This document shows, piece after piece, positions 38,191-48,467 of a DNA stretch of 51,356 nucleotides. Made by a program: the position numbers and the translations under genes. Origin of the DNA: Chlorokybus atmophyticus (lineage: Eukaryota > Streptophyta > Chlorokybophyceae > Chlorokybales > Chlorokybaceae); the NCBI GenBank assembly GCA_009103225.1, contig RHPI01001037.1, positions 672,459 to 723,814 on the forward strand, read 5' to 3'. Under the pieces are notes generated by a model. The model was not told the DNA's origin and made no database searches. It saw nothing but the letters and a program-made list of their open reading frames with translations. Within the stretch, counting starts at the first letter, position 1. Every line of letters begins with the position of its first letter.

Positions 38191-40390
38191 TGGCTCCAAA
38201 GCGCACGAGAGACACCAGCACTCCGTCGCGTATTCAACCATCCCGGCGAGTTCGAGGGGAAGCCGCAACATCGTCAGCAGCCACCTCCTCTGAAGCCACC
38301 AGTGGCACTACATCAGCCGCAACGGTCACACCGGCTACGACGTCAACTCCGTCGTCGCTAGCAGCAACTGCTCCAATCTCACCAGGATTTAGTCTATCAG
38401 TGAGCACCGTCGCGCCCATATTGGTGAGCACGCAGGCAACAGCCACTGCCGATACCGACTTTGCAGCAGGAGGTCGCACCGGTCCCACTCCAACAACACC
38501 ACCTGTGCCAGCAGGCGTTGAGACCACTCTCGCGCCATTAAGCGGCACTCTCGCCACCAGTGACAGTGCCGTCGTTGAGCCTGCTGCCGCTGCAGCAATA
38601 TGCTCAGCTACATTGCCCGCTCTCGACGTCACTCAGGCTGTCCCGCGAGGTCAGCAAGCTGAGTGTGCCTGGGAGACCATCATGCGTGGGGCAGATCCCA
38701 CTACCATTGCTTTTTGGCGAGGAGGGAGGCGCACAACACGCGTTGAACGCAGTGATCGAGTCTTCCCATTGCCTGATTATCACACGCTGCCAGAACAGAC
38801 TCAGCGACAACTGGAGGATAAAATTCTCGCCGGCACGGCACCTCCCATGCGAGAGCGTGTCTTCGTTGTCAGGACGCCTGTTGTACTGGAGCTGGCACTG
38901 CAGTTGTTCGGAACTCTGCATAAGGATATGCAGACGGCGCCACGCCAACCCGCACCAGTCCGTCATGAACCCTTTGAGCCCAGCCCACTGAACACGTATA
39001 GGGACCGGCAACCCAACGTACAGCAGCACATCGCTGATACAGCTGACATGCCCCTTGGTGACAACGAAACACTGAGGCCCCTTCATACCGTTCGACGTCA
39101 CGAGCGCTTCACCGCGCTGAAACAGGCATTCACCTGGCGACAGGATCAAGCGGCGGCTATCGATGCAAGAGCGCACGCCCTTGCCAATGCTCGCGCTGGC
39201 GTTCTTTAGCCAACAGTCGCTGGCCCATCATCCAGTACAACACCTCTCGTCGGTGGGCCTAACGGTGACCAGACGAGGGCGCTGGCCCAACAAATCAGGG
39301 GGTGATCGCCCGCTGCTACCCGTCTTGTTGGAAAACTTGCCTGAAGATCAACGGGATCCAGGGAGAGGCTACCTCACACCGCAAGGGTGGACACAACGAG
39401 ATAGAGCAGGTTCCATCGGGGAACAGCAACTAAGTACTGCCCTGTTGCAACGAGCAACCATGCTGCACCGACAAAAAGGCATCGGCCTGAGGCGGATGCT
39501 GGGGATGCGAGAAGGTGGTAACGCAGCTCGAGCAAGACTGGTGACTTGGCTAGTCACCAATCACCCCGCAGTCCCCCTGCTCGCCTTCAGCACTAGATTG
39601 TTCTGGGTGGACGGCTTCCTGCTGGTCACTACGGCAAGCCTATGACAAGGCTGCCTCGACATCCACCGACACCTTAAAAGGAGTACAAGAGGCCATACTG
39701 AGGTTGCCAGGGGTGGAAGCAGCGCGGCAACGCAGACGCATCTCAGCTGCCTACGAGCAGCATGTCCAACAGCCACAGATTTACCTCACTGTGCGGGCGC
39801 GAGCAACAATGGTGTTGGAGGTGGGAGTGGTCAATGGCAGATGGGATTCCTACATGGCAGGGATCATAGGGGTTCCCACCATCACTCACGACATAAGAGT
39901 GAGGCTCCTCCGCGCAATGTACCTCCAGCCCATGCCTCAGAATCATCGTTGGAGTGATGTGATCAACCCAACAGCCACATGGGAAGGTACACTGGTCAGG
40001 GAGGCAGCTCATGCAATACGCTGGACTTATGTGGAAGAACATGCCGCACGGGAAGCGGGCTCACAAACACCCGGTCCTCCAGGGTTTCCCCAACAGCCAC
40101 TGGCCACGCCGCCAGGAATGACCCCGGCCACACAGAGACGCAATCCCCCCGCACCGCAACCAGGGCAGCTACAGGCAGCACCGCCAGCACTTAGGCCACA
40201 GCATGTTGATCAACAGCTAAGACAAGGACGGTTCGGGCCAGGCCGCGGTTAAGGAGGTGCTCAAGACGCAGCTGGTTGAGAGGCGCTTGCCGCACTTCGC
40301 TCGACATTATCGGAGGAGGTTGCAGCAGCAGACACCCCACGCACACGCTACCGACGATTCAAGCGGCTGCGCATCCACGCTAAGGCGGCC
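38191..40390 (+). pseudogene. Gypsy-3 region of unknown function between gag and protease
   Basis: Starts with a possible ATG (MAPKRTRDTSTPSRIQ, 38191), then a Ser/Thr/Ala/Pro-rich stretch of about 150 residues, a folded-looking part (ECAWETIMRGADPTTIAFW, VFPLPDYHTLPEQTQRQLED), a stop at 39207, then further pieces in other frames (GIGLRRMLGMREGGNAAR near 39480; VLEVGVVNGRWDSYMAGIIG near 39812; NHRWSDVINPTATWEG near 39943). No known domain recognised. Several frameshifts. It could be a second gag-like ORF. Confidence 0.5.
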
Positions 40391-40835
40391 ATGATCGCCA
40401 ACCAAGGCAAGCATGTCACGATCAATGGGCAAGCACCCAAGCGGGTGATGCTGGACTCTGGAGTCCAGCCTGTCATTATCGGACGTTACCTCGCACGTGA
40501 CTTTGACATCACCAGCGCTGAGCTGATGCTGTGCCCATACGTGAATGACATCGCAACCGGCAGCCATGACAAGGTGATTGGTATCACCAAGCAAGCCCTC
40601 TGCATTTGCTTGACAGGAGTGGACCCGTCCGGCAGCACCAAAGGCATACAGAAGTGCGTGGTCACCGACGCAGGATCCTTCGACCTGCTGCCGGGAAAGG
40701 ACTTCAACTTCCCTGTTGGCATGGGGCTGGACTGCTGGATAGAGAAGGCCTGGTTTCGTCCTCATTGGGATGAGGAGGACGGAGAGGTTCAAGGATATCT
40801 GCCTCTTGAGTTGGTGGCTCGCACTCACTCCCACC
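40391..40835 (+). pseudogene. Gypsy-3 aspartic protease-like domain
   Basis: Open frame from MIANQGKHVTINGQAP with RVMLDSGVQPVIIG (Asp-Ser-Gly, about 40443-40484) and a distal CVVTDAGSFDLLPGKDF like the retropepsin flap and C-terminal hydrophobic motif. The frame stays open through the methyltransferase start to 41284, so protease and methyltransferase were one polyprotein. Confidence 0.65.
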
Positions 40836-40960
40836 AAAGGTCATCTGCAACAGCCACCTACAGGTCGTTGTCGGCAACCACTGACAGGTCAGCTGCAACA
40901 GCCACCCACAGGTCGGGCTCGACAACCACTGACAGGTCATCTGCGGTGGTCACCCACAAC
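40836..40960. repeat. Minisatellite encoding THRS/TDRS repeats
   Basis: About 2.3 copies of a 51-54-bp unit (CTGCAACAGCCACC...AACCACTGACAGGTC) inside the protease-methyltransferase linker, giving a Ser/Thr-rich spacer. Confidence 0.8.
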
Positions 40961-41139
40961 GCGGACCAAGACTCTCCTATCCCATACGACGAGTCTCAGG
41001 AAGATGCCACTGAGGAAGTGGCCCACCAACATATAGCGGAACGCCGCTGGCGCGCACAGGTGGTCGCCCATCTGCTACTGACCAGACCGCGGCTCACTTC
41101 ACAATTCCCTCTTTATAAGGACCAAGCTGCTATCCAGGA

Positions 41140-42170
41140 ACAACACCAGGTGGCCACTGGAGTAGTGGGGTTCCACGTATTCTGGCGACAACAAGGCATC
41201 ACCATGTTGAAACTATTCGGAGGAATTGATAGTGGCCTCGCTGCTGTCCTCAACACCGGCGTGACAGTCACCAAGTACTTCTAATGTGACCCTGATCCAC
41301 ACGCACAGATTGCCCTGGGCCACCACCCGCGCCACCTACACAAATGCTACCCGCAGCGACTGCCGCTATCGGCACTGCAAGGCAGTCTGAAGGCACTGCC
41401 ACAGGACATCCGTTTAATCACTGCGGATCACCTTCTGCGGTGGGCAACATCGACCTGCTGATAGCAGGATGGGAGTGTCAATGACACTCCACAGCAGGCA
41501 GCGGCAAGGGACTCGCTGATCCTCCGCTCACAACTGTTCTGAGAACTAATGCATGTCATCAAACTTCTGCAGAGCAACCAGCTGTTCAGGCCTCTTGGAC
41601 ACATCATCGAGAATGTGCACTCCGAGGACAATAAGCGCCATCATGTGGCCAATAGCTTCCGACAGGTGTGTTCCTTACTGGGACATCCCCTAAACATCAA
41701 CGCAGCGCGGCATGGCTCCCATGCTCATTGTGTCCGCGCCAAGTGGAGCAACCTGGCAACAATCGAAGATCTCTTTGCTGCTGAATATCTGCACAGCAGC
41801 TGTCCACGCAATCTGACAGTCGACGCTATCCTGGACCCAGGTCGAACAGCACAACCAGTCACCTAACGCGATCACCACCACTTCTACCAGTGCAACCAGC
41901 CTGGGCAAACCACGTCGTGCGCTCCCCACGCTGGTGTCCTACCCAGGATTGTACGCCTTCCGCAACCACGGCGCAGGCATGGTGTTAATTTTCAGCACAG
42001 GCTAGCTGGAGGAACCCAACGCACGTGAGCACGAACGCGCCATGGGATTCTCTCCAGGCAATATCACAGGTTCCACGCTGACCGACAGTCAGCAATGCCA
42101 ATTGTTGGGACGCGCCATGGATCAGAACAGCATGGTATGGTTATTGAAAATGTGCTTTGCTCTCCAAGAC
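41140..42170 (+). pseudogene. Retrotransposon-borne cytosine-C5 DNA methyltransferase, decayed
   Basis: Motifs of C5 methyltransferases appear in order: motif I ITMLKLFGGIDSGLAAVL (about 41198-41250, SAM binding); motif IV region DLLIAGWECQ then HSTAGSGKGLADP (about 41450-41540; catalytic Cys present, Pro before it reads Glu); ELMHVIKLLQ; motif VI IIENV (about 41602-41616); motif VIII-like LGHPLNINAARHGSHAH (about 41680-41730) and WSNL; C-terminal ERAMGFSPGNITG, LLGRAMDQNSMVWLL (about 42035-42150) as motif X. Breaks: TAA at 41282, TGA in and after motif IV, and at least two frameshifts. It lies between protease and RT. DNMT-bearing retrotransposons are published from charophytes and dinoflagellates. 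Confidence 0.78.
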
Positions 42171-42334
42171 CGCCATGTGTCCTTCCAGGAGCTCGAACAC
42201 CTGGCAGGGGGGTGGGCCGATCGCGTGCAAAAGACCAAAGCGGCACACACCGCCCTCGAAAATGCCCATGGAGGAGCAGGCAGCAGTCACTGTGGAGGAC
42301 ATCCTAGTGGTCGCCAACGCCACCTCTTGGTCCC

Positions 42335-43552
42335 ATGCCATTGGCTACAGGCCAGACGCGACAACAACTGGAGGCTCTCCTCAACAAGAGGAGAAGTCAA
42401 TTCAGTTTCAATGTAAGGGAACTGGGTGTTTGCTCAGTTTACCAGATGCACATCGAGTTGGTGGACACCGAACCGGTGTTTCGACGACAATACCGACTCT
42501 CCAAGTTGGAAGAAGACTTGGTGGAGCAGAGGTGCAAGGCTCTGCTAGATGCAGGCCTAGTTGAGGAGTCCACATCGGACTTTGCGGCCGCGACCGTCAT
42601 GCCCCTGAAGAAGGATTTAGCAGGCAACTGCACAGATTGGCGCATGTGCGGCGAGTACCGCCCCCTCAACAACAAGACCAAACAAGACAGGTATCCAATG
42701 CCTGTTGCAGAGGGTATCTTTAATGATGTAGGAGACTGCACCGTCTTCAGCATCCTGGATATGTGACAAGGGTACAACCAGATCGCCATCAAGGAGGAGG
42801 ACAAGCACAAGACCTCTTTCTGGGGCAACCGGCAGCTGTACCAGTGGAAGGTCATGCCCTTCGGACTGAAGAACGCTCATACCAAGTTTTAGCGCGTCAT
42901 GGACAAAGCCTTGAAGGGGCTAGACTTCGCGCGATGCTACATCGACGACATTCTCATCTTCAATCGCAGTAACGACGAGCACCTTCAGCACATCGAGGAA
43001 GTGCTTGAGAGACTCAAGGGGGTGGGGATGACAGTGCACCCCGACAAGTGCACATTCTTCACTCGCAAGGTACCCTACCTAGGGCACATGATTGTGCTTC
43101 ACGGGGTGTACGTACAGCAGGCAAAGGTGGAGGCTTTGGCGGCTATCCCTGCTCCCACAGACCTTACGCATTTGCGTGCCTTTTTGGGCCTTGCCAACTA
43201 CTATCGTCGGTTCGTGAAGGACTTCGCAAAGATCGCGCGACCCCTCAACGAGCTCCTGAAGAAGGAGGTGGAGTTTGCGTGGAAGGGGCCACAACAGCAG
43301 GCGTTTAAGGAGCTAAAGGGCAGGCTCACCACCGCTCCCATTATGCAACGGCCTGACTACAACAAGCCCTTCATTCTCCACACCGACTGGAGCAAACTTG
43401 GGATGGGGGCTGTGCTGGTACATCACGATGAGAACAAGAAGGAGCGGGTGGTGTCATATGCAAGCCCGAGCAACAAAAGCGCTGAGGCCAACTACAGCAG
43501 CTATGAAGGGGAGTGCCAAGCTGCAGTATGGGCTATTTCCTTTTTGGTCGAC
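42335..43552 (+). pseudogene. pol: Gypsy-3 reverse transcriptase and start of RNase H
   Basis: RT: VEQRCKALLDAGLVEESTSD, WRMCGEYRPLN, FSILDM then TGA (42764-42766), QGYNQIAIKEED, WKVMPFGLKNA then TAG (42890-42892), CYIDDILIF (Asp-Asp box, about 42935-42962), PYLGHMI, LRAFLGLANYYRRFVKDF. RNase H start: PFILHTDWSKLGMGAVLVHH, NYSSYEGECQAAVWAI. The two stops replace an Arg/Trp- and a Gln-type codon. RNase H is interrupted by Copia and resumes at 48468. Confidence 0.88.
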
Positions 43553-43557
43553 ACTTC

Positions 43558-43981
43558 TGTTGAGAGTATTCCAACATACGATCAGCATCGACCCTCCACA
43601 CAGGAGTAGAAGGTCGTAAGGACGAGCACTAGGTCCGGACTTAGCAAGATGGCATCGTCGGACCAGACTCCGGACTCCAGACTGGAGCCTTACTAACTGC
43701 TTCGTATCTCCGCGTATACTTACTCATATTGAGCGTGTAAGAGCTTGTTGAAAAGCTCTGGTTGTAAGGAAGACAACACAACTTAGAGCGCGTCAAAAGG
43801 CTGAGTATAGCTTACGCAGTGCTTGCAAACGTAGACGTGTGTGTAACTGGCTGGTATAAGAACCAGCGGACAACTTGTAATAGATGAATGTGATGTGACT
43901 TGTGTATGCTCTGGTGGCGGTAGCTCTGTCCGTGTGTATCCATGCTTGCCTCAGCTACATGTGCATGCTAGTCCTTCAACA
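43558..43981 (+). repeat. Copia 5' LTR
   Basis: 424 bp. Followed by GGTTATGGGCCCACACTACG, where a primer site is expected; it does not match the usual initiator-Met site well. Confidence 0.95.
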
Positions 43982-44108
43982 GGTTATGGGCCCACACTAC
44001 GCTTGAGGAGTGTGAGACTAGCTTGTGTGCATAGTAGTTCTACACTACGGTAGCTTGTTGGTAGCAGAGCCTTGGGTGTCAACTGCAAGAAAGGCAGGCT
44101 CGACAGAA

Positions 44109-47100
44109 ATGGAGGCGACCTACGACAAGGGGCAGATTGCAAAGCTGGACACCGACAACTACAACACATGGTGCGTGGAGATGAAGGCCTTGCTCATCCA
44201 CAAGAAGGTGTGGAAGTACGTTGATCCGAAGGCACCACCACCAACACCAGGAGCGAACACTGTGTGGTCAGAGCATTCAGCAGAAGCACACTCTTTGCTT
44301 GTGTTGAACAGCAAACCGCATCACTTTCCCATGCTCACTGCATGTGAAGATGGTAGACAAGCTTGGGAAAAGCTATCAGCCGTTTTCAGAGCCAAGAACA
44401 ATGCCAGAAAGTTGCATCTACGCAAGCAGCTCAGCGCACTCAGGAAGGAGGCAGCAGAACCCATCACAAAGTATGTTGCGCGCGCGAGAGAGCTGTGGGC
44501 GGACCTCATCAACGTCGGCCACAACATGGGGGAGACGGAGGTAGTGCTGGCCATTGTTGCAGGGCTACCAGCAGAGTACGAGGTCGTCGCAACCCTGCTG
44601 GAGACGTCATCATCGGAGTTGACGTTGGACGATGTGCTACCGAAGCTGCTCACCGTGGAGCAGAGGGTTGTGAAGAAGGACGAGCAAGCGGATGCCGTCG
44701 CCTTCTACACCGGCAAGCACGCAAAGAAGAGCAACCATGAAGAGAAGTACAAGGGCAACAAGCCAGGCAATCCTCGTCACAAAGACCTCACATGCCACTG
44801 GTGTGGTTGGAAGGGGCACATTGTGAAGGACTGTAGGAAGAAACAACAGGGGCAACCTAGAGCAAGCACCAGCAACAGCGGCAACGAGCACCAACACAAG
44901 GAGAAACATGTCGCCTTCACTGCATCCAGTTCGAGGGCGGGCACAGCTTTCTGGGTGGTGGACTCTGGCTGCGATCGTCATCTCACACCAAACAAGGAGG
45001 TGATGGAGGGCTACAGGAAGCTGACGTCCACAATCAAGGTGGCGGGCTTCGGTGGCGAAGTACTGGTGGCTGAGGGAGTTGGCAACGTACGACTCCAGTG
45101 CAAGGTTGGTAACACACTACGCGAGGTGTTGTTACGCAACGTCCTGCATGTTCCTAAGGCTATTGCGAGTCTATTCTCTGTGAGGGTTGCGGAGCGCTTA
45201 GGCGCGGAGATCCTATTTCGGAAGGGTGGCTGCTCAGTCATCCTTGATGGGGTCGTGCACATGGTTGGAATCGCTGATCCGGGAGGGCTCTACCACGTGG
45301 AGCAGCCTCAAGACAGAGACATTCAAGCCATGGTGGTGAAGGACAAGGAGTCGCCAACATTGTGGCATCGAAGGTTCGGGCATCTCAGCTACGTCAACCT
45401 CACTCGCCTTGTCGCTGAGAAGATGGTCAAGGGCATCCATCTCAGCACAGAAGAACTCAAGAATGCATCAGGTGCACTTTGTGAACCATGCCTGGTTGCA
45501 AAGCAGCATGCTATGCCATTCCCATCATCCTCTTCTAGCAGTCAGCATCCTTGCGAGCTTGTGCACATGGATGTCTGTGGCCCTATGCGCATTGTGGCGA
45601 AGGGAGGGGCCAGGTACTTTGCTACATTCCTCGACGACTACAGCAAGCTGTCCATCATCTTTCCATTGACGCTCAAGTCAGAAGTTGCTGGAGCTGTGCG
45701 CACAGTTGTGGCCTTGTTGGAGACCCAGTCTGGCAACAAGATGAAGGCAATGAGGAGTGATCGAGGAGGGGAGTACATCAACAAGGAGTTGAAGGAGTTC
45801 TTCGCCAGCAAGGGCATACGCCACGAGACAACGGCACCCTACACCCCGCAGCAGAATGGAGCAGCTGAACGCCTCAACAGGACACTCTTGGAGCGTGTTC
45901 GAGCCATGCTCAACGACACAAAGATGGAAGACAGTTTGTGGAAGGAGGCGGTACTCACTGCCAACTACATCCGCAACAGGTCTCCGGTGAGCTCAGAGCA
46001 GAAGACTCCGTGGGAGCACTTCTATGGAGCCACACCAGATGTGAGTGGTATGCGTGTGTTTGGATGCACGGCATATGCACTAGTGCCTAAACAGCTCAGG
46101 CACAAGCTGGAGCCGGTCAGCAAGAAGGGCATCTTCGTTGGCTATGAACCGGGTTCCAAGGCTTACAGGATCTTGCTCGAGGACACTCAGAAGATCATCG
46201 TGAGCAGAGAGGTGGTTTTCCACGAGGGATTATCACAACCAGAAGCAGGCTTCTTTCCTGAAGATGAAGCACAGCCGGAGCATCCTGAAACAGTGGAGGC
46301 TACAGGCAAGGCCATCATCGACGATAAGGGTGAGCAGGACTCCACTGTAGCAGACAAGCAGTCGCACCTGCAGCAGGAGCACGCAGCTCGGAGATACCCA
46401 GTGAGGGAGAGAAAGGCACCTGACTTCCTACACAAGGCACACGTCGCCAGTGTGCAGAATGAGGAGCCAAGCACCTACGAGGAGGCATTGTTAGCACCAG
46501 ATGCGGAGCAATGGCAGCGTGCTATGGACGAGGAGATTGCGTCACTCCATGCCAACAACACTTGGTCACTGGAGCAGTTACCGCAAGGAGTGAAGACCAT
46601 TCCAGTGAAATGGGTCTTCAAGGTGAAGCGTGATGGTCAGGGCAACATTGAGCGCTACAAGGCAAGACTGGTGGCAAAGGGCTTCTTGCAGCAGGAAGGT
46701 GTGGACTTCAACGAAGTGTTTGCACCTGCAAGTAAGCATACCACCTTCCGTGCACTGCTAGCTATGGTTGCTGCTGAAGACCTAGAGCTGCATCACCTGG
46801 ATGTGAAGACTGCCTTCCTCTACGGAGAGCTGGAGGAGGAGATCTTCATCGAGCAACCACCTGGATATGAAGAAGGGGAGAGAGGCACAGCGTGCAAGCT
46901 GATCAAGGCACTGTACGGGCTGCGACAGGCACCGCGTATGTGGCACATCAAGCTCACCAAGGAGCTGGAGGCACTTGGCTTCACCGCATCCTCTGCAGAC
47001 CCTGGGCTCTTCATCCATGCAGACAACAAGGTCTGGCTGCTCGTGTATGTTGATGATATCATCATCACCGCCAGGCAGGTGCACCACCTGCAGGAGACGA

Positions 47101-47996
47101 AACTTGCTCTACAGCAAGCATTCTCAGTTCGTGATCTTGGAGAGGCCAAGTGGTTCCTTGGCATGGTGATTGAGCGCGACAGGGCGGCTCGCACAATCAA
47201 GATCAGTCAGGAGCAGATGGTGAGAAGACTCGTCACCAAGTTTGGGCTCACTGAAGCGAAGACCAAGACCACACCGTTGGCACTTGGCACTGCCCTCATC
47301 AAGGCAAAGGATGAGGAGGTACTCGACAAGGCTCAGTATCCATATGGTGAGCTGGTAGGCAGCATGCTCTATCTGGCAGTGTGCACACGTCCCGATGTTG
47401 CACATGCTGTGGGAGTACTTGCTCGCTACATGTCTGCACCGAGCATGGAGCACTGGAGAGCAGCAAAGGGAGTACTACGCTATGTTGCTGGGAGCGCAAC
47501 AGTTGGCATCAAGTTTGGGAGCGGGAGCACTGAGTTGGAGGGCTACTGCGACTCGGACTTTGCTGGTGACCTCAACAGCAGGAGGTCCACTACAGGCTAC
47601 GTCTTCAAGCTGAACGGAGGCGTGGTGAGCTGGAACAGCAGGCTGCAGCCAACAACAGCAGCATCTACATCAGAGGCTGAGTACATGGCAGCGGCAGCAG
47701 CAGTGAAGGAGGCACTTTGGCTTCGCAAGCTCATGGCAGACTTGGAGCACCCCATGGCGTGCATCGTCATCAACTGTGACAACCAAGGAGCCATCAAGTT
47801 GTTGAAGCATCCTATCGCCTCGGCAAGGACGAAGCACATTGATGTCATGCATCACTTTGTGCGTGACAGAGTCACAAGGAAGGAGGTGGAGTTCCAGTAC
47901 TGCAACACCGAACGCATGCTGGCGGACTTCATGACAAAGCCATTGTCACCACTCAAGTTCAAGACTTGTTGTGCAGGACTTGGCATCTGTGTTTGA
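44109..47996 (+). CDS. Copia gag-pol polyprotein, intact
   Basis: 1,295 residues from the ATG at 44109 (MEATYDKGQIAKLDTDNYNT); the frame is open upstream but this ATG is the typical N terminus. Order: gag of UBN2 type; zinc knuckle CHWCGWKGHIVKDC (about 228-241); protease FWVVDSGCDRHLTP (about 284); GAG-pre-integrase HRRFGHLS; integrase core with VHMDVCGP, MRSDRGGEY and PYTPQQNGAAERLNR (D, D, E present); RT with KARLVAKGFLQ, LDVKTAFLYGEL and LLVYVDDIII (about 981); RNase H with CDSDFAGD, STSEAEYMA and CDNQGAIKL. Integrase before RT marks it as Copia. No lesion found, so it is potentially autonomous. Gag:Pol ratio control is not visible, since there is no stop or shift between them. Confidence 0.97.
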   Translation: MEATYDKGQIAKLDTDNYNTWCVEMKALLIHKKVWKYVDPKAPPPTPGANTVWSEHSAEAHSLLVLNSKPHHFPMLTACEDGRQAWEKLSAVFRAKNNARKLHLRKQLSALRKEAAEPITKYVARARELWADLINVGHNMGETEVVLAIVAGLPAEYEVVATLLETSSSELTLDDVLPKLLTVEQRVVKKDEQADAVAFYTGKHAKKSNHEEKYKGNKPGNPRHKDLTCHWCGWKGHIVKDCRKKQQGQPRASTSNSGNEHQHKEKHVAFTASSSRAGTAFWVVDSGCDRHLTPNKEVMEGYRKLTSTIKVAGFGGEVLVAEGVGNVRLQCKVGNTLREVLLRNVLHVPKAIASLFSVRVAERLGAEILFRKGGCSVILDGVVHMVGIADPGGLYHVEQPQDRDIQAMVVKDKESPTLWHRRFGHLSYVNLTRLVAEKMVKGIHLSTEELKNASGALCEPCLVAKQHAMPFPSSSSSSQHPCELVHMDVCGPMRIVAKGGARYFATFLDDYSKLSIIFPLTLKSEVAGAVRTVVALLETQSGNKMKAMRSDRGGEYINKELKEFFASKGIRHETTAPYTPQQNGAAERLNRTLLERVRAMLNDTKMEDSLWKEAVLTANYIRNRSPVSSEQKTPWEHFYGATPDVSGMRVFGCTAYALVPKQLRHKLEPVSKKGIFVGYEPGSKAYRILLEDTQKIIVSREVVFHEGLSQPEAGFFPEDEAQPEHPETVEATGKAIIDDKGEQDSTVADKQSHLQQEHAARRYPVRERKAPDFLHKAHVASVQNEEPSTYEEALLAPDAEQWQRAMDEEIASLHANNTWSLEQLPQGVKTIPVKWVFKVKRDGQGNIERYKARLVAKGFLQQEGVDFNEVFAPASKHTTFRALLAMVAAEDLELHHLDVKTAFLYGELEEEIFIEQPPGYEEGERGTACKLIKALYGLRQAPRMWHIKLTKELEALGFTASSADPGLFIHADNKVWLLVYVDDIIITARQVHHLQETKLALQQAFSVRDLGEAKWFLGMVIERDRAARTIKISQEQMVRRLVTKFGLTEAKTKTTPLALGTALIKAKDEEVLDKAQYPYGELVGSMLYLAVCTRPDVAHAVGVLARYMSAPSMEHWRAAKGVLRYVAGSATVGIKFGSGSTELEGYCDSDFAGDLNSRRSTTGYVFKLNGGVVSWNSRLQPTTAASTSEAEYMAAAAAVKEALWLRKLMADLEHPMACIVINCDNQGAIKLLKHPIASARTKHIDVMHHFVRDRVTRKEVEFQYCNTERMLADFMTKPLSPLKFKTCCAGLGICV

Positions 47997-48029
47997 CTAC
48001 AGGAGCAAGCGTTGGAGGTCAAGCTGCTC

Positions 48030-48038
48030 GCGTGGGAG
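48030..48038 (+). promoter_or_regulatory. Copia polypurine tract (weak)
   Basis: GCGTGGGAG directly precedes the 3' LTR. Short and interrupted, but in the right place. Confidence 0.5.
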
Positions 48039-48462
48039 TGTTGAGAGTATTCCAACATACGATCAGCATCGACCCTCCACACAGGAGTAGAAGGTCGTAA
48101 GGACGAGCACTAGGTCCGGACTTAGCAAGATGGCATCGTCGGACCAGACTCCGGACTCCAGACTGGAGCCTTACTAACTGCTTCGTATCTCCGCGTATAC
48201 TTACTCATATTGAGCGTGTAAGAGCTTGTTGAAAAGCTCTGGTTGTAAGGAAGACAACACAACTTAGAGCGCGTCAAAAGGCTGAGTATAGCTTACGCAG
48301 TGCTTGCAAACGTAGACGTGTGTGTAATTGGCTGGTATAAGAACCAGCGGACAACTTGTAATAGATGAATGTGATGTGACTTGTGTATGCTCTGGTGGCG
48401 GTAGCTCTGTCCGTGTGTATCCATGCTTGCCTCAGCTACATGTGCATGCTAGTCCTTCAACA
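48039..48462 (+). repeat. Copia 3' LTR
   Basis: 424 bp, nearly identical to the 5' LTR. Confidence 0.95.
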
Positions 48463-48467
48463 ACTTC

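Larger units (their letters stand above)
43553..48467 (+). mobile_element. Young Ty1/copia retrotransposon nested in Gypsy-3 RNase H
   Basis: LTRs 43558-43981 and 48039-48462 (424 bp each, TGTTGAGAG to CTTCAACA) flanked by target duplication ACTTC (43553-43557 and 48463-48467). One intact gag-pol frame. Only one LTR difference was noticed (TGTAACTGG versus TGTAATTGG), so it inserted very recently and may be active. Confidence 0.96.

Noticed and set aside
43984-44169. Minus-strand frame over the Copia leader
   Set aside because: Antisense to the start of gag; no support.
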